From Hoplostethus atlanticus (lineage: Eukaryota; Chordata; Actinopteri; Trachichthyiformes; Trachichthyidae), in NCBI GenBank assembly GCA_034670405.1, contig JAXDDX010000124.1, forward strand, positions 1,173,501-1,237,500: a stretch of 64,000 nt of DNA, in the 5' to 3' direction. Within the stretch, counting starts at the first letter, position 1. Every line of letters starts with the position of its first letter. The position numbers and the translations under genes were made by a program. The notes below the pieces were generated by a model. That model was not told the DNA's origin, searched no databases, and saw nothing but the letters and a program-made list of their open reading frames with translations. This document shows, in pieces, positions 1 to 64,000 of the stretch.

Positions 1-313
1 GCACTGATGGAGTGACTCTCTAAGTAGCAGCATCATTCTCCAATCAACCACCAAAATGGCTTTTCATCCAGGAGGGAGCGATGGGAGGGGAGGGGGGGGA
101 GAATGGGAATGTACGGGGGAGAATGGAGCAAGATCCAAGCAGCTGGAGACTGGGCTGAAAAACGTGGAGGTATACTGAAGAAAAACAAAGAGATTGAGAG
201 CAGAGTGAAGAAGAGACGGAGAAAAGAAGAAGAAAAGGATGGTCTTTTTCTCTTCCCATTGCTCTCTGAAGCTATCTATTTCCCACCCCGGTAACCTCAC
301 AAACAGCCAACCA

Positions 314-347
<34 letters not shown>

Positions 348-3300
348 AAAAGACAAAGCTAATTGTTTCGTAAACCGCCGATGATAAATATTTCCCGTGC
401 ACCAAAACAATACGACATCCCCTGGTCTGAGCGCACATCGGTCTTTGAACATACCTACAAAGGGTTTTGTAGGAAACGTATAATGGTGTTTCATAACTTC
501 CACTGTTTCCATGGCAGCCTGGGAATACGTCTGTCCATTTCTGCGGAGTTGATGTTAAATCCTGTGGCGATACAAATGTATGGCCGTGCAGCGTCTCGTC
601 TCTCGACTCTTTAACTGGTCGGACAGATTTTTTTCCTCTCTTGACTGCAGTTCCTTCAAACAATGCAGGTAATGAATCAAGCATCTTTCTCTCTTTCTGT
701 GTGTCTTTTATGAAGATCACTCAGTCATCACTATCACTCTCTATCCACTTCTCTCTCTCTCTCTCTGCCAGTCATGGACTAAATAAGGTCTCTCACTGTT
801 CACTTTTGGTTTGTGCCCATGATTCACACTGCGGTGACCTTGCCTGTTCCTGGCACTGCGACGTGACTGGGGAGACAGTGGCCAAAGCCTAGCATGACCC
901 TGAGCATCTGCCAACTGCCCCCCTGCCAGAGTACAGCCAGAGAAGAGTGAAGAGTGAAGGTCAGGGTCAAAGGACCGGAGGAAAACATGTAAACACCTTC
1001 TATCGGAAAAGAGACGAAAACAGATGAGCGGTTCACAGAAGAAGAAGAGGAAAGGACTGAGGTTGTGCTCTGAACGTGATGACACAACTTCAATAAGGGT
1101 CCTCTTTTCTGTCTACAGTATCAGGGATGGAGATGGAGGAAACGTGGCATTTCATCTCCACAATGTTCATTTCTCATCAGGTAGATTCCAGGCACTTATC
1201 TCCAGGCCCACCGCTGCTTTCTGCTCAGCCTCACTGCGACGGGCAATTTGTGCAGATTCATTTTTTTCCAATTACATCACTTACTCCGGTAAAGATACGA
1301 CACGTGAATTTGACTTCTTCTCCCGAACGCCCTGATTGAATTATTCATTTGGTTTATTTAACTCGGTATATGTACTCTTTCCAGGCCCCCGTAATGGAAC
1401 GACTCGCATCTGGGAAATGAGTTGAGTCGATGAGTTTTTAACGTCGGAGAGTGTTTGTATAGTTTGCTTTTCTTGTCCTCTCCTCCCCTCCGAGGCTGTA
1501 GCAATAAAATACGAGCGTCTTTAGCACTACTCAACAGAGAGGCCCAACGTAGGACGGGACCAGGGGAGGGGTCACTGGCCTCTAACATTAATCAATAAAT
1601 ACCTGATGCAGCCAAGAGTTAGACATATTTATATAAAACAGACAGGAGAATGGAAGGACGCCGTGGAAGGATTTTACTTTGAAAGGAACAGCCATCCATA
1701 TTGATTTGAGCCAGTGAGGTCTATGGGTCTTTACTTAATCCAATACTAACAAGTATTGACTGGAGAGAGTCTTTACCATTGATCTATGTTCACTCAATAT
1801 AATGGGAAGGTGTAGCTCCCTGCAGGTTATTGGTGGATCTGACTGACAGTCTATTTATCCTGCATGAATTGACATGACAGCTGAGTGGTTTGTTATTCTG
1901 CTTGACCACTCGGCTGTAAACCACCTCACGTCCCTCCCCCCACTGCGGCACTGCAAAACCACGGCTTAGTAACAAAAAGTCCCTGTTGTTCATCTCTCTC
2001 TCCAGCTGACCACTTATCATCCTAGTTATGCATCTGGGGGAGAGCAATGGACAGACGAGAATGAGGAGAAGGATGGAGTGGAGAAAATAGAGAGAGAAGT
2101 TCGAGAGGGGGATAAGAGGAGACGGAACGTTGTAGGGAAGGAGACGAGGGGGCGATTGGGAATAAACAAGAGGAATGAAGAGGAAGAAAGATTTACGCCG
2201 GCACTCATCCTTCTTCATGCTTGACTCTCCCCTGATGGAAACATTGGCCCTGTTGATACAGTGCTTTCCACGGGACAATAAATCTGCTGCAGCACAGATA
2301 GAATAGAGCTTATATCCTGCACAGTGGTGTCAGAGCCCAGCGGCCACTAGCTGTTACTGCACACACACACACACACAGCATGTACATGTACTGTACAATG
2401 AGCAGCCCGTTGGTCATTCCTTACCGTCACTCCATTGATCTGGGCTAGTCGTTGTGTCCCTGTTGTGCCTCAGATTTATTGAAGCGACGCAAATGTCTTT
2501 CTCCTGGCCTCTGTGTGTGCATTTATATTAGAACCTGGTTTTATCGGAGTGTGTACTTTAGAACGGACTGTCCCGATGTTGTGAGCCTGGTCTGGCTTTG
2601 ATTTGCTCATGTCCCAGCTGAAACCAACCCTTGGTATTCCACTCATGCAGCCATTGGTGTCTCTTCCAGCCAAAGAGGGGCTAGCTGCTAAGAGGCTGAC
2701 TGTCTCTCCATGATATTCACAGTTATAGTGTCCTTGGACTAATTCTGATTATTTCTTTAATTGCTTTTCCTGCAGAACGTGCAGCACACCGTGGCTGTGT
2801 GAGTTTCACATGCACGCATAACCTGATGCATTCACTGGCAATGATTCATTAGATTTCTCGGGCAAAATGCAGCCCCATTTTTCTCCCAAACTTTTTTTGT
2901 CTAGTCGGGCTGCAGAGCTGATATAAAATTCAGCTAATATTCTATTTGAATGGTAAAATATTCAGTAATGAGACAATATGAATTAGGAAAACTCACCCCA
3001 ATTATGGAGCAAAATACAATTTGAATAAAAGTGCTGCGAGGACATATTTCATTAAAATTTAAACACTCGATATGAAGGCAATTTAGAAATTTTCTGATTA
3101 AAATCAAGTCATAGAATTACAAATGCTTGGGAAAATCCATATTGCATACCAAACAGAGGAGGCATTTGGCGTGTTAATGTTGTAAAGGAAAATAATGACA
3201 CTAAATAAGAGTGAAAAAAATAAACTGTTTCAAAGTGCAAAGTGAGTTCTGCACTTTTCTAGAACCTGTTAGAGTATCGGATCAGTGATGCTCTACTAGT

Positions 3301-3771
3301 TAGTTGACGCTTTAAGGCCATTTCCTGTTTGGGGTTAGAAGTCTGCTTTGGCCTTTTCGTCATCGTTGTGATGATCCACAATGATCCCGTCCAAGTCAAA
3401 AACCCCTGAACCTTTTTTTTTTATCATGACCATTTGTTTGAAGCCATTCTGCAGCAGTGAGCGATGCAGAGTCAAAGACAGAGAGAGAGAGAGGGAGGGA
3501 GGGAGGGGGAGGCAGACAAAGTAATGTTTCTCTTCAAGCTTTTTGTTGCTCAGTATTTCATTTACCAGAGGGAGGGAAAAGGGGGTGTAGGGTGGGTGTT
3601 GGGGGAGGGAGGGGGAACGGGGGAGAGTGATTGGTAAGCGTCAGGGTCTTTCATTTTGTCATGTGGTTTCATTTCTGGGCTGATTTCCACTGGAGGGCGA
3701 GTTCCATTCTCTTGAATTTATTATTTCTTGCACTGAGGAAGTTGATGAATTTGAATATCTTTGAGTGAGTT

Positions 3772-3835
3772 TGTGTGTGTGCATGTGTGTGAGCATGTGA
3801 GTGTGTGTGTGTGTGTGTGAGCATGTGTGTGAGCA

Positions 3836-3881
<46 letters not shown>
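3772..3881 (+). repeat. Compound (GT)n array with GCATGTGTGTGA units
   Basis: 110 bp of GT dinucleotides interrupted by two copies of gcatgtgtgtgagcatgtga. The last 40 bases are pure (GT)n. Confidence 0.9.
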
Positions 3882-3884
<3 letters not shown>

Positions 3885-4251
3885 GAGCCATCCTTTCATG
3901 CCTGTTTCAGATCTCTGCCTGACAGTCCGACAGCGCCAGGGAGCCAGGAGGGAGACAGAGATGAAGAGATAATGGGAATGGAGGGTGAAAGAAGGCTAAC
4001 GCAATCTTTAATGAGTTTCCTCCTTCGCTCTCTGTGGCTGTTTCTGGGTCAGGGTCCCTGGGTGTGGGTGGACTGAGGACTAGGGAGCAGAGCAGCACAC
4101 AGGCTGTATCGAGGTCTGCTGGAACAGACTCCAAACAGTCGTCACCTACATGAAGAGAAAGGAAACGCTCTGAAATATTTAATATTTAAGTGTGTTTCAT
4201 GTTTAGGGAGCAGAAGATGTACTGTGGATCAAAACAGCAGACAGCTTTGCT

Positions 4252-4254
<3 letters not shown>

Positions 4255-4303
<49 letters not shown>

Positions 4304-4426
4304 GTGAGGAAGGAAGGTCATTCTTAAAAAGGTTAGAGGTCACTGGAGGTCATCCTGCTTCTACTCAATTAGCAGCAGATTAAGAGCTGAGGACAGAGAG
4401 GATACACCCAAACTCTCTCTCTCACA

Positions 4427-4487
<61 letters not shown>
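4255..4487 (+). repeat. Two (CA)n microsatellites
   Basis: Pure (CA)n at 4255-4301 and a CT-then-CA compound tract at about 4412-4487, with 110 bp of unique sequence between them. Confidence 0.9.
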
Positions 4488-4489
<2 letters not shown>

Positions 4490-4877
4490 CCATTTCCACG
4501 GTCATTTTCTGATCGAGCACCCTCCCGCCCCCTTTTGTTTTCCCCTGGCGATCAACTTGAATCTGTGGCAGGTATGGATGGAAGAAGAGATAGTATTAAA
4601 GAGACATGGCGAGGCGAGGCTTTATTTACTGGCTCTCACGGCAACGAGGAGGCAACCTCTGTCAGACAGCGAGGCTCCAGCGTGTCCACACGGGGGAGGA
4701 GAGGCAGGAGGTAGAGGGACATGGAGGAATTACTGATGGATTGATAAGCTCTTTTGTTATCGGAACGATCTTCCTATTTCTGTCCCTCTCTGTGTCTCAG
4801 TCTCTTTCTGTTGCTGTCTGTCTGTCTGCCCTCCATTTAGTTCTGTTCATTTACTCTCTGTCTGTCTGGCTGGCTTA

Positions 4878-4904
<27 letters not shown>

Positions 4905-4915
<11 letters not shown>

Positions 4916-5230
4916 CAATTCAATTAAATTCAAAGGGGTTTTATTGGAATGGGAAACATAATGTTCACATTGCCAAAGCAAGTCTGCAATAAAAACCAAA
5001 AATGTACGTACAATTAAAGATACTAGAAGAATACTAGAATAAAGAAATGTATAAATATAAATGTATGTACAAATATATAAATAAGTAAAAGTAAAAAAGT
5101 AAATAAAATTAACTTACAAACAGATAAGTAAAGATAACTCAAAATAAAAATAGAAAAATGTGGACATTGCAGTTAAAAAATATAAATACAAATAAGTGAG
5201 AACTGTGTAAACACTGCAACACATTTTTTC
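4905..5230 (-). mobile_element. LINE-like 3' end fragment, minus orientation
   Basis: Begins after a CT tract with aatttcaattcaattaaatt, then ggttttattggaatggg and acattgccaaagcaagt, followed by AT-rich sequence. This is a 3' tail seen in abundant fish interspersed repeats inserted in reverse. The same tail in forward orientation occurs near 57405-57460. Family name not assigned. Confidence 0.5.
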
Positions 5231-5231
5231 T

Positions 5232-5234
<3 letters not shown>

Positions 5235-5276
<42 letters not shown>

Positions 5277-5339
5277 GTCCCCCCCCTCTCTCTGTCTCTC
5301 TCCGGCCTCACCCTGTGTTTCCCACTCTATCTCTCTCTC

Positions 5340-5415
<76 letters not shown>

Positions 5416-5456
5416 CCTGTCTCTCTCCGGCCTCACCCTGTGTTTCCCACTCTATC

Positions 5457-5500
<44 letters not shown>

Positions 5501-5560
5501 TGTCTCCCTGTCTCTCTCCGGCCTCACCCTGTGTTTCCCACTCTATCTCTGTCTCTATTA
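5235..5560 (+). repeat. CT-rich minisatellite with a 3-copy embedded motif
   Basis: A (CT)n/(CTGT)n array in which cggcctcaccctgtgtttcc followed by cactctatctct recurs three times, at about 5303-5331, 5429-5457 and 5519-5547. The units differ in the length of the CT runs between them. Confidence 0.85.
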
Positions 5561-5936
5561 CTCTGGCTTCTTGTTAATAATTGATGTCTACCGGTGGGCT
5601 GGTAAGAATAGAACAGTTCTGGAGGTGACAAATGGGGTGGCGAACAGGCTTCATCCTCTCTTCAAAGAGTTAGAAAGTTAACCGAGCTTGCTTGTGGGCG
5701 TGTATGCCCATTCATTTGTGTGTTTGTGATCTTTTGTGCCTCTGCGAGCAAGTGTGTGAGCATGTGTGTGTGTGTGTTTGTGTGATTTAAGACAGGGAGA
5801 TGAAAGGAGGTTGTAATTACAGGGAAGCGTATCTGTCTACTGCAGAAGTATCCGAGGAATGGCACAAACTGGGCCAAAAGCCTGAGGTCATTAGATCTGC
5901 TGCATGTGTGTGTGTGTGTGTGTTAGTGTGTTTGTC

Positions 5937-5974
<38 letters not shown>

Positions 5975-6382
5975 GGAGACAGAGAGCGAGATCAGCTTAT
6001 AACTTCAGCTCCTCAGAGTCAACCTCTGAACTCTGCTTCTCGTTATTGGCTCCCCCCTCCCTCCTCTCTCTCTCTCTCCTGTCTCAGCAGTAGCTGGCTG
6101 TGGTTAGACCGAGCCGGGCCCAGTTTCGGTAAATCCATCCTGCCTTGCTGCCTGAGAGGAATCCCAGAATTTCCTGAGCTCTAAAATACACTTGTGTAAA
6201 CATTCCAAAATATCAAATGATAGGGATTTCACTGTGTGCTCTGCGAACGGATAATCCCATACAAAGACCTTGGTTATAATACACTGTCCCACTGTTTCTT
6301 TCTCTCCCCCAACCCATCCTCTCTCTCTATTTCTTTCTGTCTCTGTTCCAACTTCCCATCTCTCTCTCTCTCTCTTTCCCAG

Positions 6383-58161
<51,779 letters not shown>

Positions 58162-58628
58162 CATCCGCTCACCGAGGAGTATGACATTCCAGGGAGGAAG
58201 AAGACATAAAAAAACATTAGAAAGGGGGGAGCGGGAGGCCCGAGAGGAGGATTGGTCCATTGGCATCACAAATGACAAATGCACGTACACTCACAGATGA
58301 ACGTGCACGTGCACACACACTCACAGGAAGGAAGAGGACAGAAGGAATAGGAGGCTAGGTCTACTCAGCTATGACCCACTTAAACATTGGCAAAAAAGGG
58401 TGTAAAAACTTGGAGGGTAAACAAGAATCTCTGCCAGTCATCTCTCTCTCGCTGGTGCCACTTGATATTTCTGGCTCCGGTTTCCCTGGAAACAGCTGTC
58501 CAGATATTTGGATGCACTGGACTTTTGGAGGGATATTTGGATTTGCCCTTGTAATGGACAACAGTCTCAGCGGCGACAGACCACCAGAGGTCAACAGGAT
58601 CAAGATGCAAGGCTTTGGATCGGAGGAA

Positions 58629-58631
<3 letters not shown>

Positions 58632-58677
<46 letters not shown>
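58632..58677 (+). repeat. (CT)n microsatellite in the unc5c 3' UTR
   Basis: 46 bp, uninterrupted, about 470 bp after the stop codon; it would be a (CU)n tract in the mature mRNA and a potential polypyrimidine-protein site. Confidence 0.85.
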
Positions 58678-58679
<2 letters not shown>

Positions 58680-59901
58680 CCTGCCCCATATCAGTCTCCA
58701 TGGCAACTCCATGGACGGGTATGTGTTGGAAGTTCTGTGATAACATAGTATTTAATAATACATTTATTTATACATAAATATCTCGCCTTTTTTATATTTT
58801 ATGCTGCCTGTTATGGAATACTTTGCATTATTACTGTCATGTATCCTCGATTTTTTTTTTGCTTTTTTTTTTCTCATTATGTTGGATTGTATCATAGCGC
58901 CTCCTGGTGGACTCTTGCAGTAATGGCTCGTTCTGTCGGACTCAAAATATTGCAACATGCACATAAGCAGAAGGTCGAAGCTGTAGTCATTTTACATTTT
59001 TAGTATTGCTGTCATAATTACTATTAATGTTTTTCATTCATGTCATGTATTATTATTCTACAATTACGTCTTCTTTTCTTACACAATGTATTTTATAATT
59101 CTTTAGAGTATTTTTTCTAGATTGGATTGGTTGTTTTGTCTTTGGCAGGTTCTTCGTGTGGCAGGTTACAGTGTGTATTTACGGCCATCACTCCTGTAGA
59201 GGGAGATCAGCATCGTTTGCCGCAACAATGAGTAAAATTCACGATTGATTGATGATTTGTGTTTCCTTAAAGATGATACTCACATCAGAGAGACCAGGCA
59301 GAGGAGAGGTAGATGCTGTAGGAAAAGGGATGATGTATGTCATTTGTTAATATAACTATATTTTTGTAGAAACCAATGCAACTGAATTGCCTTTTACCAA
59401 ATAATTGACATGAGGTAAATTTAACACACAAGTTGATCATCTAACTATCAAGTGTAATTTCTTGTGTTCATGACTTTTGGAGGAGAGTGGAAAATATCAA
59501 ATCAGATTTATGTGTTAATTGACGAACGTTTACGACAGTATGATCACATGGACTGTGTGTATAATAACTGATGATACTTGTAAATGCAACATTCCTTTGA
59601 AGCAGCAGCACTTGTGGTCGTTCAGGTGTTCTCGGTTGATCTGATTTTTTCATGACAGTTGTACCAGTTTTTTTGTAAAGCCGTCTATGCAAACTTTGCA
59701 TCCTTTGGAAACAATCTGTACATTCTCAACACGCTAGCCTTCGCGATCCATAGTTGTTCTTAAGCTTCATGTTTATTATTGTGTATAGTGAGAATGTAGC
59801 CTGTCTGTTTCTGGCACTCTCATGATGTTCCCCCGGCAATTGCTTGCATTTCATCTGTCAAGTTATTGTACAAAGTGTAAGAAAGAATTTTTAAGACTAA
59901 T

Positions 59902-59907
59902 AATAAA
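59902..59907 (+). promoter_or_regulatory. unc5c: unc5c polyadenylation signal AATAAA
   Basis: Canonical AATAAA inside taataataaattatattt, about 1.74 kb after the unc5c stop. Cleavage is expected about 15-25 bases later. It is the last canonical + strand signal before the opposing bmpr1b transcript. Confidence 0.7.
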
Positions 59908-60024
59908 TTATATTTATATGCAACACTGAATATGGAGCATGCTTGGCTTGTTTGGCTTCTGAGATTAAATAACAACTTGAATCCAACAGCTGCATTTCAC
60001 AGAAAAAAACAAAAACGACGAGCC

Positions 60025-61166
60025 TCGAAGACATAAAATCATTTTTATTGCGGAATGTTATCCGGATCCACTCGCGCACTCAATCACATATGTACAGATT
60101 AAATAAGGCACATGCCACAGTGGTGGAGTGGATGGGGACTTATTCTGTACAGAAGTTACAGACATATTTAACATTAGCATCAAGGCAAGGCAATAATTAT
60201 CATTAGAGTATGTACAATTGAGTTGTGAGGGGGGAAAAGGAGAGTATGAGGGAAATATAAAGTCTCAGCTCTGGAGGCCTGAAGGAGACGCCAACGTTCA
60301 CACATCCATCTCTCTTCTGAACCACAATAAAGACATAACAGCTGTATTACCCAGAGAGCTCGCTGAAATAATGTGTGTCTTGAAATAGAGAACATCGGAT
60401 TCTGTGGAGATTTTTCTTGTGTTTCTCTTAGTCTGGTCGGTTCTGCAGGATTGTCTGTCCTTCCTGAACAATAATAACAATAACAATAATAGTATTGATC
60501 TTTGACATAGAGGTCACTGAGCATGAATAAGAAAGACATTTCTTTGGATGGCTGAAGGGCACCGTGGAGTTTAACAGGGAGCCCTTGTGGGTTTGTGTAG
60601 TAAGAAGAACCAAAATGCTTTGGCTGACGAGGTGGTCTCCAGTTTACGAAGCCCGCTGTGACGGCGCGGCATCCAACTGGGAAACAAATGGAGACAGCTG
60701 ATACAGTACAAAAGGCTCTACGCAGAATACTGTTGTATGGCTTCAGCAGGGCAGAGCAGGAGCTTCCCCTGTCTGGAACCGATCAGAGGGATTTAGTCCT
60801 CCTCTACCTCGAGGGTCACCGTCTGCCTTTTCTACCCGGATCCACTTCGCACAGACTGGACTGGACTGGAGGACCAGCTCAGCTTTCACAGAAAGCACAG
60901 CCTGAACAGGCCACTCGGTCTGGGGCAGAGAGGGTAGATCTGGCCCTGACTCCTCTTTTTTTCTGGCTCTCTCTGTCTACCCCTCTCTTTCATTTTCTTC
61001 ATCATTCATTCTCCTTGTCAGTTTCCTTTACCCTCATCATTCACAGTCACTTTTTTTTTTTTTTTTTCATACATTCCCTTTCTGCGATTGGCCAGTGTTA
61101 AGCGGCGCTGTGCCCGGTGGCGAGCGACAAGTCTCTAGGTGATGAGAGTCTCTCTTTGTCTCTCGG
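60025..61166 (-). other. bmpr1b: bmpr1b 3' untranslated region (predicted)
   Basis: Sequence between the bmpr1b stop and the - strand polyadenylation signal. It contains a T run at about 61051-61068 (A run in the transcript) and no convincing reading frame. Its extent is inferred from the signal. Confidence 0.6.
60044..60049 (-). promoter_or_regulatory. bmpr1b: bmpr1b polyadenylation signal (AATAAA on - strand)
   Basis: TTTATT on the + strand within aaaatcatttttattgcgg, giving AATAAA on the - strand about 1.1 kb after the bmpr1b stop. Cleavage would fall near 60020-60030, facing the unc5c 3' end. Confidence 0.6.
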
Positions 61167-63116
<1,950 letters not shown>

Positions 63117-63749
63117 CTACAGGATGAGGATGGAAAATATTACTCATCTGTTATCATCATCATATTATATTATAGTCAGTAAACAGGAATAAGAGAGAGA
63201 GGAGGAGTCAGTTGACTTAGCACTAATAAACTACAATAGTACACTACTGTCAACTCCAACACCGCTCTAAATTTCTTTGGCAGGGACAAGCTCCTTTTCC
63301 CTCCATCCCCTCTCCTCCTACACTGCTCCTCCCCCCCCCACCCCCCCTTGCTCCCAGCGCGTGATCGATCGCATCCCCCCTTCCTGAATCCCGCGGATCA
63401 GGTGTCGCACTGACATCGCTACAGCAATCCCAGAGGCCAGGAGCAGCTCTGGGGCTCTAGCCTTTCTGCCATGCTCCTGTCAATCAAGCTCACACACGGG
63501 GGAAGAGTTCACGGTGTGCGCAAAAACCACACACACCCCGCGGCACACGCACACACTCGCAAAACAGCACTAGCATCACAGACACATATATATATAACCA
63601 CACGCTCAAAAACTGCAGAGGAGATTCTCTTTCTTTCAGCAATTCACAAACTGACTAGACAAAACAACACAAAGCTAACTGTGTGAGACTGCGAGGGTGT
63701 GTGTGTGTGTGTGTGTGCTTGAGTGTGTGTGTGAGACAGAGAGAGCGAT

Positions 63750-63785
<36 letters not shown>

Positions 63786-64000
63786 TTGGTGTCCTGCAGA
63801 GTGACAGATGGACAGATATCTCACATCCGTGCCGGGGCAGGAAACTCAAGCAGGCCCTGGGGAGAGGCTGTCCTTTTCATTAGAGGGTGAGAGAACAAGC
63901 CAAGCCCGCAGGCTCCGTTTCACCTGCCTCCCTCTCTCTCTCTCTCTCTCTCCCCCCCAGAGCAGCATGTGCCACTTCACTCCAGCACCACACTGTGGTT
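63117..64000. other. bmpr1b intron (partial), 3' end
   Basis: No ectodomain exon of bmpr1b is visible. The stretch holds C-rich runs (63331-63349), GT runs near 63698-63735 and a (GA)n tract near 63751-63782. It ends at the window edge inside the intron. Confidence 0.7.

Larger units (their letters stand above)
1..6382. other. unc5c intron 1 (3' part): repeats, no exon found
   Basis: No reading frame here looks coding and no signal-peptide exon is visible, so unc5c exon 1 is probably further left. Contents: (CA)n at 317-345 and 2360-2377, a GT array at 3772-3881, (CA)n at 4255-4301 and 4432-4487, (CT)n at 4881-4910, a LINE-like tail to 5230, a CT minisatellite to 5560, GT/GA tracts at 5907-5971, and an AT-rich unique block near 2880-3240. 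Confidence 0.75.
58162..59925 (+). other. unc5c: unc5c 3' untranslated region (predicted)
   Basis: About 1.76 kb from the stop codon to the first good polyadenylation signal. The proximal part holds a (CT)n tract at 58632-58677; the distal part is AT-rich. No other coding exon is visible. The extent is inferred from the signal at 59902, not from transcript data. Confidence 0.7.

Noticed and set aside
1-6382. unc5c exon 1 (start codon and signal peptide)
   Set aside because: I looked for an ATG-led hydrophobic leader ending in a suitable donor and saw none. UNC5C first introns are very long in vertebrates, so it is probably off the window.
63117-64000. bmpr1b ectodomain exon
   Set aside because: No cysteine-rich three-finger sequence or matching splice sites on the - strand; only GT, GA and C-rich repeats.

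Overview
The window is vertebrate genomic DNA, almost certainly from a ray-finned (teleost) fish. Long introns carry very dense (CA)n/(GT)n and (CT)n/(GA)n microsatellites and fish-type transposon fossils, and they separate short, GC-rich, highly conserved exons. Nothing points to a prokaryote, plasmid or virus. I cannot name the species.

Two genes fill the window, arranged tail to tail. On the + strand, 6383-58161 carries exons 2 to 17 of unc5c, a netrin receptor. Exon 1 (signal peptide) lies to the left of the window. Reading along the gene: first Ig domain (exons 2-3), second Ig domain (4-5), two thrombospondin type 1 repeats (6, 7), a 57-nt in-frame cassette exon, the transmembrane exon (9), the cytoplasmic linker (10), ZU5 and UPA domains (10-15) and the death domain (16-17). 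The 3' UTR follows, with a polyadenylation signal at 59902. On the - strand, 61167-63116 carries the last seven coding exons of bmpr1b, a type I BMP receptor: transmembrane segment, GS box, complete kinase and stop. Its extracellular exons lie beyond the right edge. The two predicted 3' ends are only about 100 bp apart. The unc5c-bmpr1b convergent order is also that of the mammalian locus.

Splice phases agree at every junction except exon 2/exon 3, where one extra base breaks the frame. Intron 11 of unc5c is a GC-AG intron. Long (GT)n tracts lie against the splice sites of several unc5c exons and in one tiny bmpr1b intron.

The introns hold a foldback MITE with 59-bp perfect inverted repeats, a hAT-like element with 8-bp target duplications and a SINE inserted in it, a dead Tc1-like transposase, two copies of a dispersed repeat family, a local duplication flanking the transmembrane exon, and two large purine tracts flanking the ZU5 exons. 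Intron 9 contains unidentified open reading frames that may be a nested gene or an old transposon. I did not find a clearly new biological system.
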